From: Aquila chrysaetos chrysaetos
Taxonomy: Eukaryota > Chordata > Aves > Accipitriformes > Accipitridae
Length of the DNA stretch: 64,000 bases
Assembly: GCF_900496995.4 (NCBI RefSeq)
Contig: NC_044004.1
Location: forward strand, 80,359,538-80,423,537
Direction: 5' to 3'
Shown piece after piece: positions 50,301-62,302 of the stretch (position 1 is its first letter; every line of letters starts with the position of its first letter). The position numbers and the translations under genes were made by a program. The notes beneath the pieces are model-generated. The model worked only from the letters and a program-made list of their open reading frames with translations, did no database searches and had not been told where the DNA came from.

Positions 50301-51360
50301 TGCTCTGCTGATGTAATAGGTTTGTTATAAACATTTCATCCAGATTTACAATACCAGAAGGATGTGACCTGTCCTTAGTATGTAGTTCATATTCATTTCC
50401 TTCTCTCATTGCTTTGGAATCCTCTGCAGCTGATTTTGAGAGAAAGTCACCTTCCAACAAAATCTTTTGATATTGAAATGTCTGCTTCTGCCTGTTCTGG
50501 TAAACATTACTGCATTAAGATTTTCTGTTACCAGTGTCTTGATGTGGAAGTAGGTACTGTACAAACTCAAACAGGCAATCCGACCTGTTCATACAAGGGA
50601 TATAACGTGTCAGGAGATTGATATTGTCATAGCTGCCGAATGACGGTATACATATGTTGATTTCTAATTTAGGTAGGTTGGGGTTACAATAATTTAGCTA
50701 AAGAAGGAAAGACGGGGATGATAAGAAGATCGTTGAAGGAAGTGAATAAAGGAGTTAGGAAAAACTCCGTTGGGTCTTCACAAAAAGCAACCGTGGCAAT
50801 TGTTTCTTAAAAAAAAACACACGCAAAAAAAAACCTCGAAAAAACACCAAACAGATGACAATGCTTTATGTTAAATAGTCTTAAATAAAACATACAGCCT
50901 TTCTGTCACAGACTGAAATCCAAGAATTTCACAGCCAGGCAACGTTTTTTTCTTCTGCCTCTTGGGTCTTTTCATGGTTCTATGAATCTTAAATCGTTTT
51001 CTTCACACTGGTATCACTTCAACAAGATAGCCAGTGACTCTCATGCAGGCCAGCCATACCTATGGTCTGAATGCTTTCCTGAGAGCTGGACTTCCCAGGT
51101 CTTCCTGAACACCGATCGGGTCAGTGTTTGACTAGCTTTTTCTCTTATTCTTTGCAGGGAGACCTGTGGAGCTTGTGCGCTGTGTTGTTCAGTTGAGCTG
51201 GATTTTCAGGGTCAGCACTCCAGTCCAGACATCTGACCTGAAAGCTATGTCACATTTGGCATCCGGCAAGTCTGCAGGAGAAGGTACTTAAGACTATAAA
51301 CTCCTCTGATTTGAACTTTGTGAGCTCAGGACTGTTATTATTTATATAAATAAATTACAT
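47370..51360. other. Non-coding, AT-rich, no supported gene
   Basis: Short frames only. A splice-acceptor-like sequence with a short open, acidic tail lies at 48560-48620 and is discussed as a finding. A-rich low-complexity sequence lies at about 50808-50850. Confidence 0.5.
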
Positions 51361-51380
51361 TGTTGTTGTTGTTGTTGTTG
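51361..51380 (+). repeat. (TTG)n microsatellite
   Basis: About six and a half perfect TGT/TTG units in 20 bases, flanked by unique sequence. The length may differ between individuals. Confidence 0.95.
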
Positions 51381-53039
51381 CTTGTATACAGAGCTTCCTG
51401 AAAACAAGGCACCACTGTCACCAGCATGAGATCATCGTCACGATAAGCTTCTAATAAACAAGTCCACTTCGGTTCTTGGAAAGAAATGTCATAAACTTTA
51501 CTTTCAGAGCTCCAGATATGCTTCCCAAATGGGCTTGGTACTTAAACCTCAGAGTATGACAGAGTTTTAGAAAATGCTCCTTGATTTTAGTATATTTTTT
51601 TGGCTGATAGTATCATATGTGCACATGATTCTTTTCATAATCAGAGACTTTATTACTATTTTTAAATCCTGCAGTACTTTTTCCTATTACTGTCATCTGA
51701 AATAATGGTATCATTTTCATGGCTCTAGTGACAACATAGCAAATGTTTTTATGGCTTTCCAGTCCTTATTTGACCTTTGCAAATGAGCATTTGGGAACAA
51801 TGCATCTATCTGACCGTGGCATGCTTTTGAGCATTAGCGCAAACTCAGAAGATTAAAAAAGGACATCTGAGTCTGGTATTAGAATTGGAGGGGAAGGCTG
51901 GGCTTATCCAGAGTGTTTGTAGGTGTATGTTAATCTCACAGCTGGACAGAGTTTCTTGCCAATTATTTTTTAGTTGGGAACAGTTCGTTCATTTGTATGG
52001 ACGTTTCCTTGTTTTCTTAATGTGTGGCATTATATCCATTTCAGTGGAAATCCCTGCAGAAAATGAATATTTTGAAAACAAGAAAGTGTTTTGTGGGGAA
52101 CGATGACATTTTCTTCTGCATAGGTATGATCCTTTGTGTATCAGAGCTCTTCCTTGTTGATGTTTTATAACAGCAGCACTTTGCTTAATGATTCAGGACA
52201 CAAATAAAAATAATACTTCAAAGATAACACTATGTCCCATTCCAACAGGCAAGCAGTGGTCTAATTTTGTACTACTACCAACAAGTTGTTAAGTAATGTA
52301 AAAAAGAAATTAAAATTCCCTAAAAGGGTTTGACATGAAGATTTCACAATTCACAATTCTGAAATCAAATTTGTTCTCCTGAAATTCCACTTAGCTTCTG
52401 AAAGTATCTGTTTGGGTTACCTTGGAGCAGAAACAATGTCAAATTCTGAAATTTCAGATGAAGTCAAGTTCTGACTTGGAACCACCACCACTTACAGCTT
52501 TCTGTGGCAAAACTGCCGTGTCAGTAAGCGTTGAGCACAAATTGCAGAAAACCAGGCATTGGCATAGTTCTGCTCATGACTGCTACTGTTACATATTTCA
52601 GGATCATGGTATTTCAGCTGACATGGGGCATGCGGTGGCTCCACGCTCTTCTGTGGTCTGCCCCTTTCATATTCAGTTGTACTGGCTTGGGTGAAAGTCT
52701 GACCTATCCAAGTCAGCACGGAAGAATACCCTCATTTAAAACCTACATGGCATAGCCAAGGGTTTATCCTTAATGTTATCACAGTAACTAGCTCTATGTA
52801 AATATAGGTTTCTCATTTATTACCATCTTAAGTAGGACTACACGAGTGTATTCTAGATTTTCTTTTTCCAAATTTTGCTTGAAAAGCATGCCCTGTGAGA
52901 TCTGTATGTGTTGTTAGCGTGCAATCTTTGCCATAATTGTTCAGATGCAGAAGGAAAAATAATTAGTTTTAAATTACTTCCTATTAGGAAATGGCTATGC
53001 TATTCCTAGCACAGGGAGAAGCCACCTGTCCTGCTTTGG
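51381..53039. other. Non-coding, no supported gene
   Basis: Overlapping frames at 52422-52755 on both strands are unrecognised. No repeats are seen. Confidence 0.5.
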
Positions 53040-53420
53040 GATTACGGGGTGAGCCACGTCGTGTATCCCAGCGCGTTCATGTCTGAAACTTGTGTGAGCA
53101 AATGACAGTTTGAGGGCTCTGGGCGGTTTCAGGCACAGAGCGTTGGACAAGAGCTAAAGTTGCTTCCTCCCGATGGGACTCCCTGGGGAACGCTAGCACT
53201 CGTGCGGGGCCTCTTCCATGGCGGGGCGAGTCGGCTCCCTGGTATAACTGGGCTGCCTATAACCTGGTATAACCTGCTGAGTTACTGAGAGAGTTAGAAA
53301 CTATGTCTACAGAGTGAGCTGGGCCTATATTTACGTGTTGGTGAAGTCTTATTGCTGCTGCCCTCACGGGTGCTCCCCTGACGAGCCCACGGCCGTCTCC
53401 CATGTGCTGTATTCCCCGAA
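53040..53420. promoter_or_regulatory. CpG-dense patch (weak CpG-island candidate)
   Basis: By eye about 20 or more CpG dinucleotides fall within some 380 bases of GC-rich sequence, far more than in the flanks, where CpG is depleted. Examples are cacgtcgtg, cagcgcg, ggcggggcgagtcgg and cacggccgtc. Such patches often mark promoters or unmethylated enhancers in vertebrates. No clear TATA box, first exon or long frame is visible: frames 53257-53457 (minus) and 53314-53529 (plus) are short and unrecognised. It could also be a decayed GC-rich insertion. Confidence 0.4.
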
Positions 53421-53614
53421 CGTCATCCTGCCGCTCAGAAGAACTAGAGGAAAGCATTCAGGTTGGGGAACTTCTCTTTGTCATTGTTCTGAACGCAGTA
53501 AATGTTTCAAATATATCCCCTTACGCTAGCAATAAATAACAGTGTCTCATGTATGATACAAGGTACCGGGGAGTAATAGCAAATCTAATAGATCTCTGTA
53601 TCTATGTCGGAGAG

Positions 53615-53635
53615 TTTCCATTTTCAAAATGGAAA
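53615..53635. repeat. 21-base inverted repeat (10-base arms, 1-base centre)
   Basis: tttccatttt (53615-53624), C, then aaaatggaaa (53626-53635) are perfect reverse complements. Confidence 0.9.
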
Positions 53636-53740
53636 TGACAGAACTTTATGTGATAAGCTACAGCGATATTCCTTAATCTGTAAGGAAGATAAAATTCCAG
53701 GAAACTTGCTTTTCAAGAGTAGCAAAATATTTTTATGAGC

Positions 53741-53758
53741 TTTTTTTTTTTTTTTTTT
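53741..53758 (+). repeat. Poly(T) run, 18 bases
   Basis: Eighteen uninterrupted T bases. If it were the tail of a minus-strand retrocopy, the body would lie at higher coordinates, but none is recognised there. Confidence 0.9.
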
Positions 53759-56700
53759 GAAAGTAAAGAATTCTTAGTGGCATTATTTAACGTGGTACTA
53801 AGGGGAAGCTTGCAATTACTTGAGGACTCTCAGGTGAGATGACGACATCCGCTGGACCCCACAGAAACACAGGTGGAATTGTTTACAGCCCAGAATGGAG
53901 GATAATGCAGAATTTAAAGTGGAAGGGCAAGAAGAGAATAAATAAGATGTCATCTACTTTTAGTGAAAAGAAATACGGCTAGAAGCAAAGCTAACTGTAA
54001 AGAATAGAAAATATATTTAAGTAATAGTAAATAATAAACTTCTCAGAGTTTCTTAATTTTGTAAATATCCATTATGCTTTCCATCTTCAGCAGAGAAAGA
54101 TCTGAAAAACAAAGTACATGATCCCCTGAATGACAGTACTGCTAAACCATAATGACAGCCCAGCTTGTAGAAGCAAGAAAGGAAGGGAGCAGAACTGCAA
54201 CCTTTTTTGTTTTCTCTGATGGAGATTAATCATGCCACCTGAAATATCAAAGATTAAAGCAATAACTTGTAGAAAGGATTTATACAGTGCTCATCAAGTG
54301 TAATAATGTAAACCAAACGAGCTAATCTATTACAGCACTGTAATTATTCCTACTAGTAACCCCATACAAGGGGAAGGCTTGCCACACGCTGCAGCCTGCA
54401 ACTGTTCGACTCTTGGAAAAAACTCTTACTCCAAACCAGCAGCTTCCATCTCCTGTACAGGGAGTCGTGACAACCAGACGACAGACTTTGTGACATACAT
54501 AGAAGAGACTTCAGATGCTTTACGAGCCATTGAAAAATGATTAAATGTGCTGTCCGCTAAATGGGAGCAGCATCAGGATTCTAGCCAAAGAGTAATAGGA
54601 TTAATCTCAAGAACATAAAATGTGGTATTTTAGTGAAAAGTGAATCTTCCCTCTCAAACAGTTTTAACAAGTGTGCAGATTTTCTTGTTTCCATCATATC
54701 TCCTTAGGCTACTCTTGCAAACATTTAATTTATTCCTAAATTTCTAAAATAAATGAGTATATTTCTGCTGGTTGGTCACCTACAAATAAATTGGCATGGC
54801 ATACTTTCCAGTGAACTGCTTTAGCAAACATATCACTGGCTCCAACATTTTGTCAGGATTCTTGACTTTTATAAGCAAAAACAACAATGGGAAAAAGTCC
54901 TACAAAAACTGTGGAAGTGAGGTAGAAATCTCTGAAATAAAAAAGAAGTTAATTTCCTAATTACCTGGATGTTTTAATTATTAATTGCCATCTTTACTTA
55001 TTTAATTCTTGGGTGCCCTAGGAACACAATAAATGAGAGTATGAATGACAAATGGGTTGTAAGAGAAATTAGATGGAGCCAATTTCTTGTTTCGTTTTCG
55101 GTAACTTACATCTGCGAAAAGTCCATGAATTCAAAGAAGACTTTGCCCAACTAAGAGAATGGGAATTAGCTTGGAGAATTTAGAGAAATCCAAAGACTTT
55201 GCATAAAAAGATGCTTCATAGTTGGTATGACAAAGCTATAAAGACTAATGCCTTGATTAATAAAAGAATCACATTTTATTGGATATAGCTTCCAGTTGTA
55301 ATAACTACACCTTTTTTTTTTTAATATAAAACAAGAGTGCTATTTATCTAATCATTACTGGAATTAAATGCATTATGATACAGTTAATAGTGTGTTTCCT
55401 GTAGTTATATATTAGCTGAAGTAGTTTGGTTTTGTCTTTATTACAAATTCTGTCCTTTTTTAAGGGAAAATTGTTCTCCTGGTCCTCCTTTTTTCTTCTC
55501 CTACAATGGTGAGTTGATAATAGTATTTAATGATACTGTCAATTACTTCTGTTTCACTTAGAAATGAGGCTTGAAATAATTCATTTTAATGTGTACTATG
55601 AACCCTCATTTGTGTTTAGTTGTATTCACCTTGTCCCTAAATATTTGTAAGTTTCATTTAAACAAGGAATTGTAAATGTACAGGTGTGTTCACTTCCACT
55701 ATTTGGCCAGTAAACTTTATTCCAAAGAAACAAAGATGGTATGACAGGTTGGGTAACAAAAACATTAAGACCCAGTAATCCTATGTCAGCTTTCCCCCCT
55801 TCATTTAAAATCAGACTTATTGTGTCTGTCTTCTTTCTGAGTGGTTTACATCAGTATGGAATGCTGGCTACGTTATACAGCCCTCCCTCCAGGATTTGCG
55901 TTTCTATTGTAGGCATTGCTTCTTTCCAGTCTGTATTTATTGTGTTAGATTATATTTTATGTGTCCATAATACAGGAGAATGTGGACTATAATGTGACCC
56001 TTCTCCTTTTTATATTACAGCACATCAAATACTTTACCACTGTCTGCACAAAATGCACAAACACAGTAGATTGGCATTTATTTCAGCATGGGTTTGGGGA
56101 ACTTGGGGCTACTTTCTTTGGAACACTATGGCTGAGATGCTGTAAGCTACTATGAGTTAGGATGTCATAAAGCTTTATCACAGAAGGGATATTAATTTAT
56201 CCCAGGTGGCATCCTTTGGATTTGTGCTTAACGTACACACGCGGATCCGTTTTGGAGGCTGTAAGGTAGTTTCAGTAGGGAAGGCACAAAGCCACAATCA
56301 GGCCAAGGCAGCCCTTTGAATCAAACCTTTCTTTTGCAAGGAGCTAATTGAAGGGTCCTTCTTCATTGCTGGATACTCTTAGTGAAATACGGTGTGTGTT
56401 TAAACTTTTGAACTTGGGACAGAAACTCTCTTGTTATATGTAAGATTTATTGAAATGATCTACATCTAAAATAGAACTGCAGCCAAACTCAGGACAGCCA
56501 AATAGAGAAAGCAAAGCTGATAGCTTGCATTCATAGGTAACTTATTCTATTATTGAGTATCCGTATGCTCCCCTTATCCATGTGGGGGGAAAAAAAAGTA
56601 AATATTGATGTTCAGTTCACAACAATGTTAAACCTTTTAAATAGTTTCCAACCATAAATCACATCTGCTGTTGCAGAGAATGGACTGGAGAAATACTCTG

Positions 56701-59700
56701 TCAGTTAAACATAGCTGTTGAAAGAGGTTGCTAAAGCATATAACAATGTAGCCACTGGGATCAATTTTTATAATGCGCAGTGATATTCAATAAGTCATTA
56801 ACAAGATTAATGAAGTCTAATAAAAAATGCAAGCTCCTATTCCATATTTTACTCAGCTCACTGTAGCTTAAAATTGCATTTTATGATTTTATTAGATATA
56901 TTACTTAATTTTTCTCAAACTGGTCATTTTATTTAAGTTAAAACATATTAAATAGATTTTTTCTTTCCACAGAGAAATAGGATTTTGGAAAAAAATTGAC
57001 TTTATATAGTAAAGTACCTTTGTAACATAAATAGGTGTCTAATCAATAGGCTCAAGTCTGCTATACTGCAATAGCATAAGGCTTAGAGTGAGGCTTTGAG
57101 ACTGGGCCAGTGCATAATTGCACTACCTTACAGAAGTGCCTGGAGTATAAGGAGTGTTATATCCCAATCATACATCACCTAGTGAAGATTATTTCTTTTG
57201 GTGACTTATATGTTGGTGGAGCCCTGCTAAATCTCTCTTTAATCACTCTCAGCCCTCCTGTTCAAGAGGAAAGTATTGCCTTTGCAGGAGCTGCTTCATT
57301 CATTCCCTTATGCAGACCTTTAGCAGAAGAGACTTGAAGCCATTTACTCTGTGGTGAGAAGGGATGGGATGCGAAAGCTGCTGCAGCCGTTGAGCTACCC
57401 AAGTGCAAAATATGAAAGACAGTAGCACAAGCGACAGCAGCATCTGGCTCAGGGGTCTTGTTTTTCTTCTTAATGTCTTAAACTGTAGCCCATGAGAAGG
57501 TACTACTGTAATAGGATATTCATAGAAACACAGCTAAGTGTGTTCCAGGATGGAGAGAACCAGCTTTGCACTGAAGGCAAACCAGCTGGATGAGACCTTC
57601 CGTGCAACTTGTCTAGGTGATGCTATACGACATACAGAGGCACATCTGTTGCTCTTGGTAGCAGTTGTGAGATTTCTAAATTAATGAATGGGAGATGACT
57701 CAACAGAAGTCAATAACAGAACAGCAGAAACAAGTTATTCTTTGCCAGTGATTAAGAGTGAAAGAGACTTAATAACCATCTTCCTGCTTCTGTATTGTGC
57801 CTGGCCTTATTACTTCTCATCTAATCCATTTTTTAGAGTACTTTGTCTGGTCTAAATAATTCAAGCTCTATGCAGCATCTGAGAAGCTGCCTGTCTTTCA
57901 TGTCCTACTACTTAGTGCTCTTCCACAGCAAAATTTCTCTTAGGGTTTTATTGTAGCCCTACTACTTTCACATACTTCTGTAGTATGCTGCCTCTGAAGA
58001 CTATCATTCCTTTAAAAAAACTCAGAAAACCAAAGAAAAACCAGGTACTAGTAAGAAACGTTTAGTGGGTATAGTGGCCATTCGTTCAAAATGTAGTTTC
58101 CAATTAGTCAATGTGCTGGGAGTTGGTGACGCATCCTTCCATGCTCCACTGAGCTTCTTCTGAGCAAATTCACCATAGAGAAAGTAGCCAGTGTCAAAAC
58201 GCAGTTGGTTACCATTTATTTCTCCTTCTGTGCAAGTTTTACTTCATTAATAACTACCTTGAGTCTTCTTTTATAAAGCTTTGCTCTGGAGACCGGATCC
58301 AAGATAATGTATTTCTGTGATTTAAAAGTTAATTTAAAGGACATATAGGGTGTTACAGCATGCAGGAACAAAGCTTATTTTTGATTCATATAAGTCTTAG
58401 GTCCTGGATTGATTGGTTTAATAACATTTCTTAATAAAGTAAACTGAATGCATCTTACTCCTGTGGCCTCGTGGGATGGAAAGTAGGAAGTTTCAGTCTC
58501 TATAACTTGTTAGCTTTGACTTCACGAAGGATATTAGAATGCTATGCTTTGCAATTATTGTTTTATACACACAGCCCGTATTTGAAAAGACATCTTCATT
58601 ACACTTGAAAATGCATGTATTTACAGGATATAAGTGAGCTTTCAAATTCAGCTATCAAGTGCAATCTGGGTATTTATTTGAACACTCCATTTACAGCAGT
58701 TCTTTTGTACTCCCAGTGTTTTGTCTATGGGCTTTGGGGTCCTGAGGCGGTACTTCAGGAAAGCAATCTTACTAGGAGGAGATGATTAATAGCACACTTC
58801 AGTGATTTCCTCAGCGATGAGTTAAATATTTGCTTCTTAGTAAAATCTCACCAAAACCCATTTCTTTTCAACATCCACTTACATTGTTCAGCCCGATTCC
58901 ATTCTACTGTTTTGCTTTACCTGGGAGAAGGGAAACTGGCTGCAATGATTTAAATATTACGATAAGCCATCTGGGAAAGTGCTGACTTGTACCAAGCGTT
59001 AATTTACTGTATTCTTCTCAGAAAACACCTAGAAAAGCTGCTATTTTTATGGATTCTGGGAAGGCCTTTGAGAGGTGATAAATGCGGGCAATGACCTTCA
59101 AACTAGAACTGATTTTGGATCTTAAACCTCATTCGTTTTCAGCAGAATACATGCTTCCAAATGTAATGAGCTTCTGAAAATCTCCTGTCTACTTGAAGTC
59201 TGGACATGAGAGCGACGTGTATTCGATCTTACTGAGAAACTCCAAAACAAGTTTCTTACCAAGAAACAACTGTCCCTCTAAACTTAACAAATGCTATCTG
59301 ATGTGTTAGGCAGAGCCCTGTGAGATTTCAGCTGTACGTGATGAGGTACAAAAGGATTTGTTTCTAAAAGTGTTATCTCTTTACATTCTTCAATTGTATG
59401 TGACTATAGGGGGCATCAGCTGCTTGCAGCATTTTGCAACATCAGCTGAAACATCAAATGCTGTGCGTACTTACAAACGAGGCTACAGATAGCAAACCTG
59501 GCAAATGAAATACGGAAGGTGCTAAAGTAGGAGAACGCTTCCAGAGGAGGACAAAAAGAGCACACACAGGCCTACTTTGCTGAGGCAGGTGATAAGTCTG
59601 CCTCTGATGCGCATTTATGGCAAAGCCAGCCTTCCTTTCTCATTATGAATTTCTGGAGTTCATACTTGTATACTTTCTGTGTATCAGCGGCTCGTGGGAG

Positions 59701-62278
59701 AGAGAAAAAATTCATATGAAACATGTGACTTGACATGCTTCTTTGTAACTTATCTACACAGATATATTAAATTCTCTAATTACAAGATATAGGAAAATTA
59801 TTTTGCGTTTTCCCAAGGTCCTGAGAAGCAATGAAGGTAGAATGTTCAACCAGCATGATTCTAAACATGCAGAGGTAACATACAATTTTGGTTGATCCTT
59901 ACCATGATCTCATGTCTTCGGGAAGAAAAGGTTCTATACTTTGAGAACGAAATTGTTCTCAAACGGTGCTATGGTTTGGGAACAGAAATCATTAAGAGTT
60001 TTTTGTCATTTAGAGAAAGAGAATTTAGGAATCACTTTCTTGGGATCCTCTGGAAGGCCTTTGGAGAATTCAGATACAAGCTAAAATATGAGAATTTAAA
60101 ATGCAGAAACAAACAAGTAAGCAAAAAGGTACAAAGCAGAATGAAAACCGAAGTTGAAAATGAAGAAAAAAAAAGAAAATACACATATTCTTGCTGTTTG
60201 CGGTCAAGCCTATTGTATCTATTGTTTTGGAGAACCTTCCCAAAGCACAGTTTGTTTCTATTAAAATATGTCTCCAAAACTACAGTTAGAATCAATCAAG
60301 AATAAAAAGGTCTGTGTGTAGAAATCATCTGGCATTTAGCTTCAGATTAGTCACCTTACATATGCCGCCTTCTACCAAAGATTAGGAATCTTTTTAGACT
60401 AAAAATAACGTACCTTCCTCCTTGCTTCTTTCCTGGTTTAAGCACATGATGTCTCCCCTCTGCCAGCCTGAAAAAACCCTCCCAGAGGAGACGATCACTT
60501 TGCCTTGAGGAGGAGCATAATGTTGCCTTCTTGTTTCTGCTGTGCAAAAAGCTGAATACACGGGGGCATATCCTAACAGCAGAGTAATGCCACAAGCCTT
60601 GGAAGAGCGGTTGTTTTGTTCGTAATTTATTCACCAAAAAGGTCAACTCCAGACACAACATCTGTTTTCCACCGTGATCCTGATTTCACCAAATAATTTT
60701 GCACGCTGCTGAAGTTTGCAGGAAAAAGGCAAGATTAATTAGCTGTTTCAGGGGACTTTCAAAAATATTCTGAAATACTGTTACAATTATGGGCACATAG
60801 CAAAATCATTCCGGATGAGATTCAGCTTGGTGTCTTCCAGGAAGAAGCTTGGGAAGAGATATCACGAGGTGAGAAAACAGCTGGCTGGAATGAGAGCCAT
60901 TATGGGATAGGATGTATACAGTTATTAAGTTGGAGAATTAATCCTTCAGTAGGAGAAGGTTACAAAGTGAGTTTATAGCCTAAAAAATGTGTTAGTTAAT
61001 AGTTATAATGTGCATCCATCTTTCTCTGTTTCTTGGCTGTGTGCTTAGCATCAGTATTGGCTGGTCTCATATCAAGTGAGAATGATTATATAAAGCAAAG
61101 TGATTAATGTCTATTGTCTATTTGAGACAATTGGAAAGTTATTTTCATCTTTTACAGTGCTGCTTTATATACAGTGTATATGCACAGTACATGAGGTACT
61201 CTACTAACAACACAGATAGATGTTTTATTGATCTCCTTCTGTTCCACTTCACTAACTATGCCTATTTTCAGTGAGGCATAGCACCAGGATAATCAAGTAT
61301 GCATTTAATGTTAAGAGTGCACGTAGCTATCTGGAGAAGCTAGGTCTAATGAATTCAAAGAAATAGCAGACTTCTAAAACTTACAGTGAAGAGCGGAAGA
61401 ACAGGGGAAAAAAAAAATAATATTCTGAGGTAGTGAGGTTAAAATGATTTAAAGCACATTGGAGACCTAAAAATAGGAGTTGTCATTTAAAATGGCAACT
61501 GCAAATTGTACTCTGAAATTAAAAGACATCTAGGCAGATTTTGAAAATGAGAGTTGTATGCTTTAAGCTATATATACGCTCTTGAAAACACTCACCCAAA
61601 CTGACAGATTTTATGCAATGCAAAAATAAAGCAAGAAGAGAGACTTATTAAGTAGAATGGTGAGAAATACAGGGCTTGTGTCTGTATATATTTTCAACAT
61701 TTTTTTCCTACTGGGACTTTCTATATAAAAATGTAACTATTTGGTAAATACTGAAAACCATAAATGCTTGAGCTGGCTGGAAACACAAAACGTGATCAGA
61801 ATCTGATTAATTATTAAATAACAACTTTAGTAATATATTTTCCCTGTAGACATAGTTATAGTCGGTATAACACATATTAAGATAATTGAGACAAATGTGT
61901 CTTTATGTACAAGAGTATACATGCCATTCAAATGGATTCAGTTAAACCCATATCAACAGTCAGTGTCTCAAAAATTAGGAAATAGCTGATATTAGCAGTT
62001 GGAGGGCATACTTAATTTATCCCTGCTTGTATTTTGGTAATATTAATTACATGGCCATATTATTTTTTCTGTAGAAAATATCATAAGTGTACAATAATTT
62101 TACAGTAAGTTGAAATGTACAAAGGGGAATGAAACTAATTAAATGAGCAAAAGAATAAAACCAAAAGACAATGATGAATGCTTTACTCAGGAAGTGGACT
62201 CATTCTAGTATCTCAAGATCAGCTGCTAGATTTAGTCTTTATATTTTTCTTAACAATCCTGTGAAAAAGTAAAGGGAA

Positions 62279-62302
62279 TATTAATTAAATTATTAATTAA
62301 AT
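62279..62302. repeat. Tandem repeat, 12-base unit, two copies
   Basis: tattaattaaat is repeated exactly at 62279-62290 and 62291-62302. Each unit contains the palindrome TTAATTAA, a paired homeodomain-type core. Confidence 0.9.

Larger units (their letters stand above)
53421..62278. other. Non-coding, AT-rich, no supported gene
   Basis: Contains a 21-base inverted repeat (53615-53635) and an 18-base T run (53741-53758). The longest frame, 59892-60305 plus (137 codons), is Lys/Leu/Phe-rich, overlaps a minus-strand frame (60032-60295) and matches no family I know. A TAAT-rich stretch lies at about 56760-56960. Confidence 0.5.

Noticed and set aside
59892-60305. Plus-strand 137-codon frame rich in Lys, Leu and Phe
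   Set aside because: Composition follows the local AT-rich sequence, a minus-strand frame overlaps it, and no domain is recognised.
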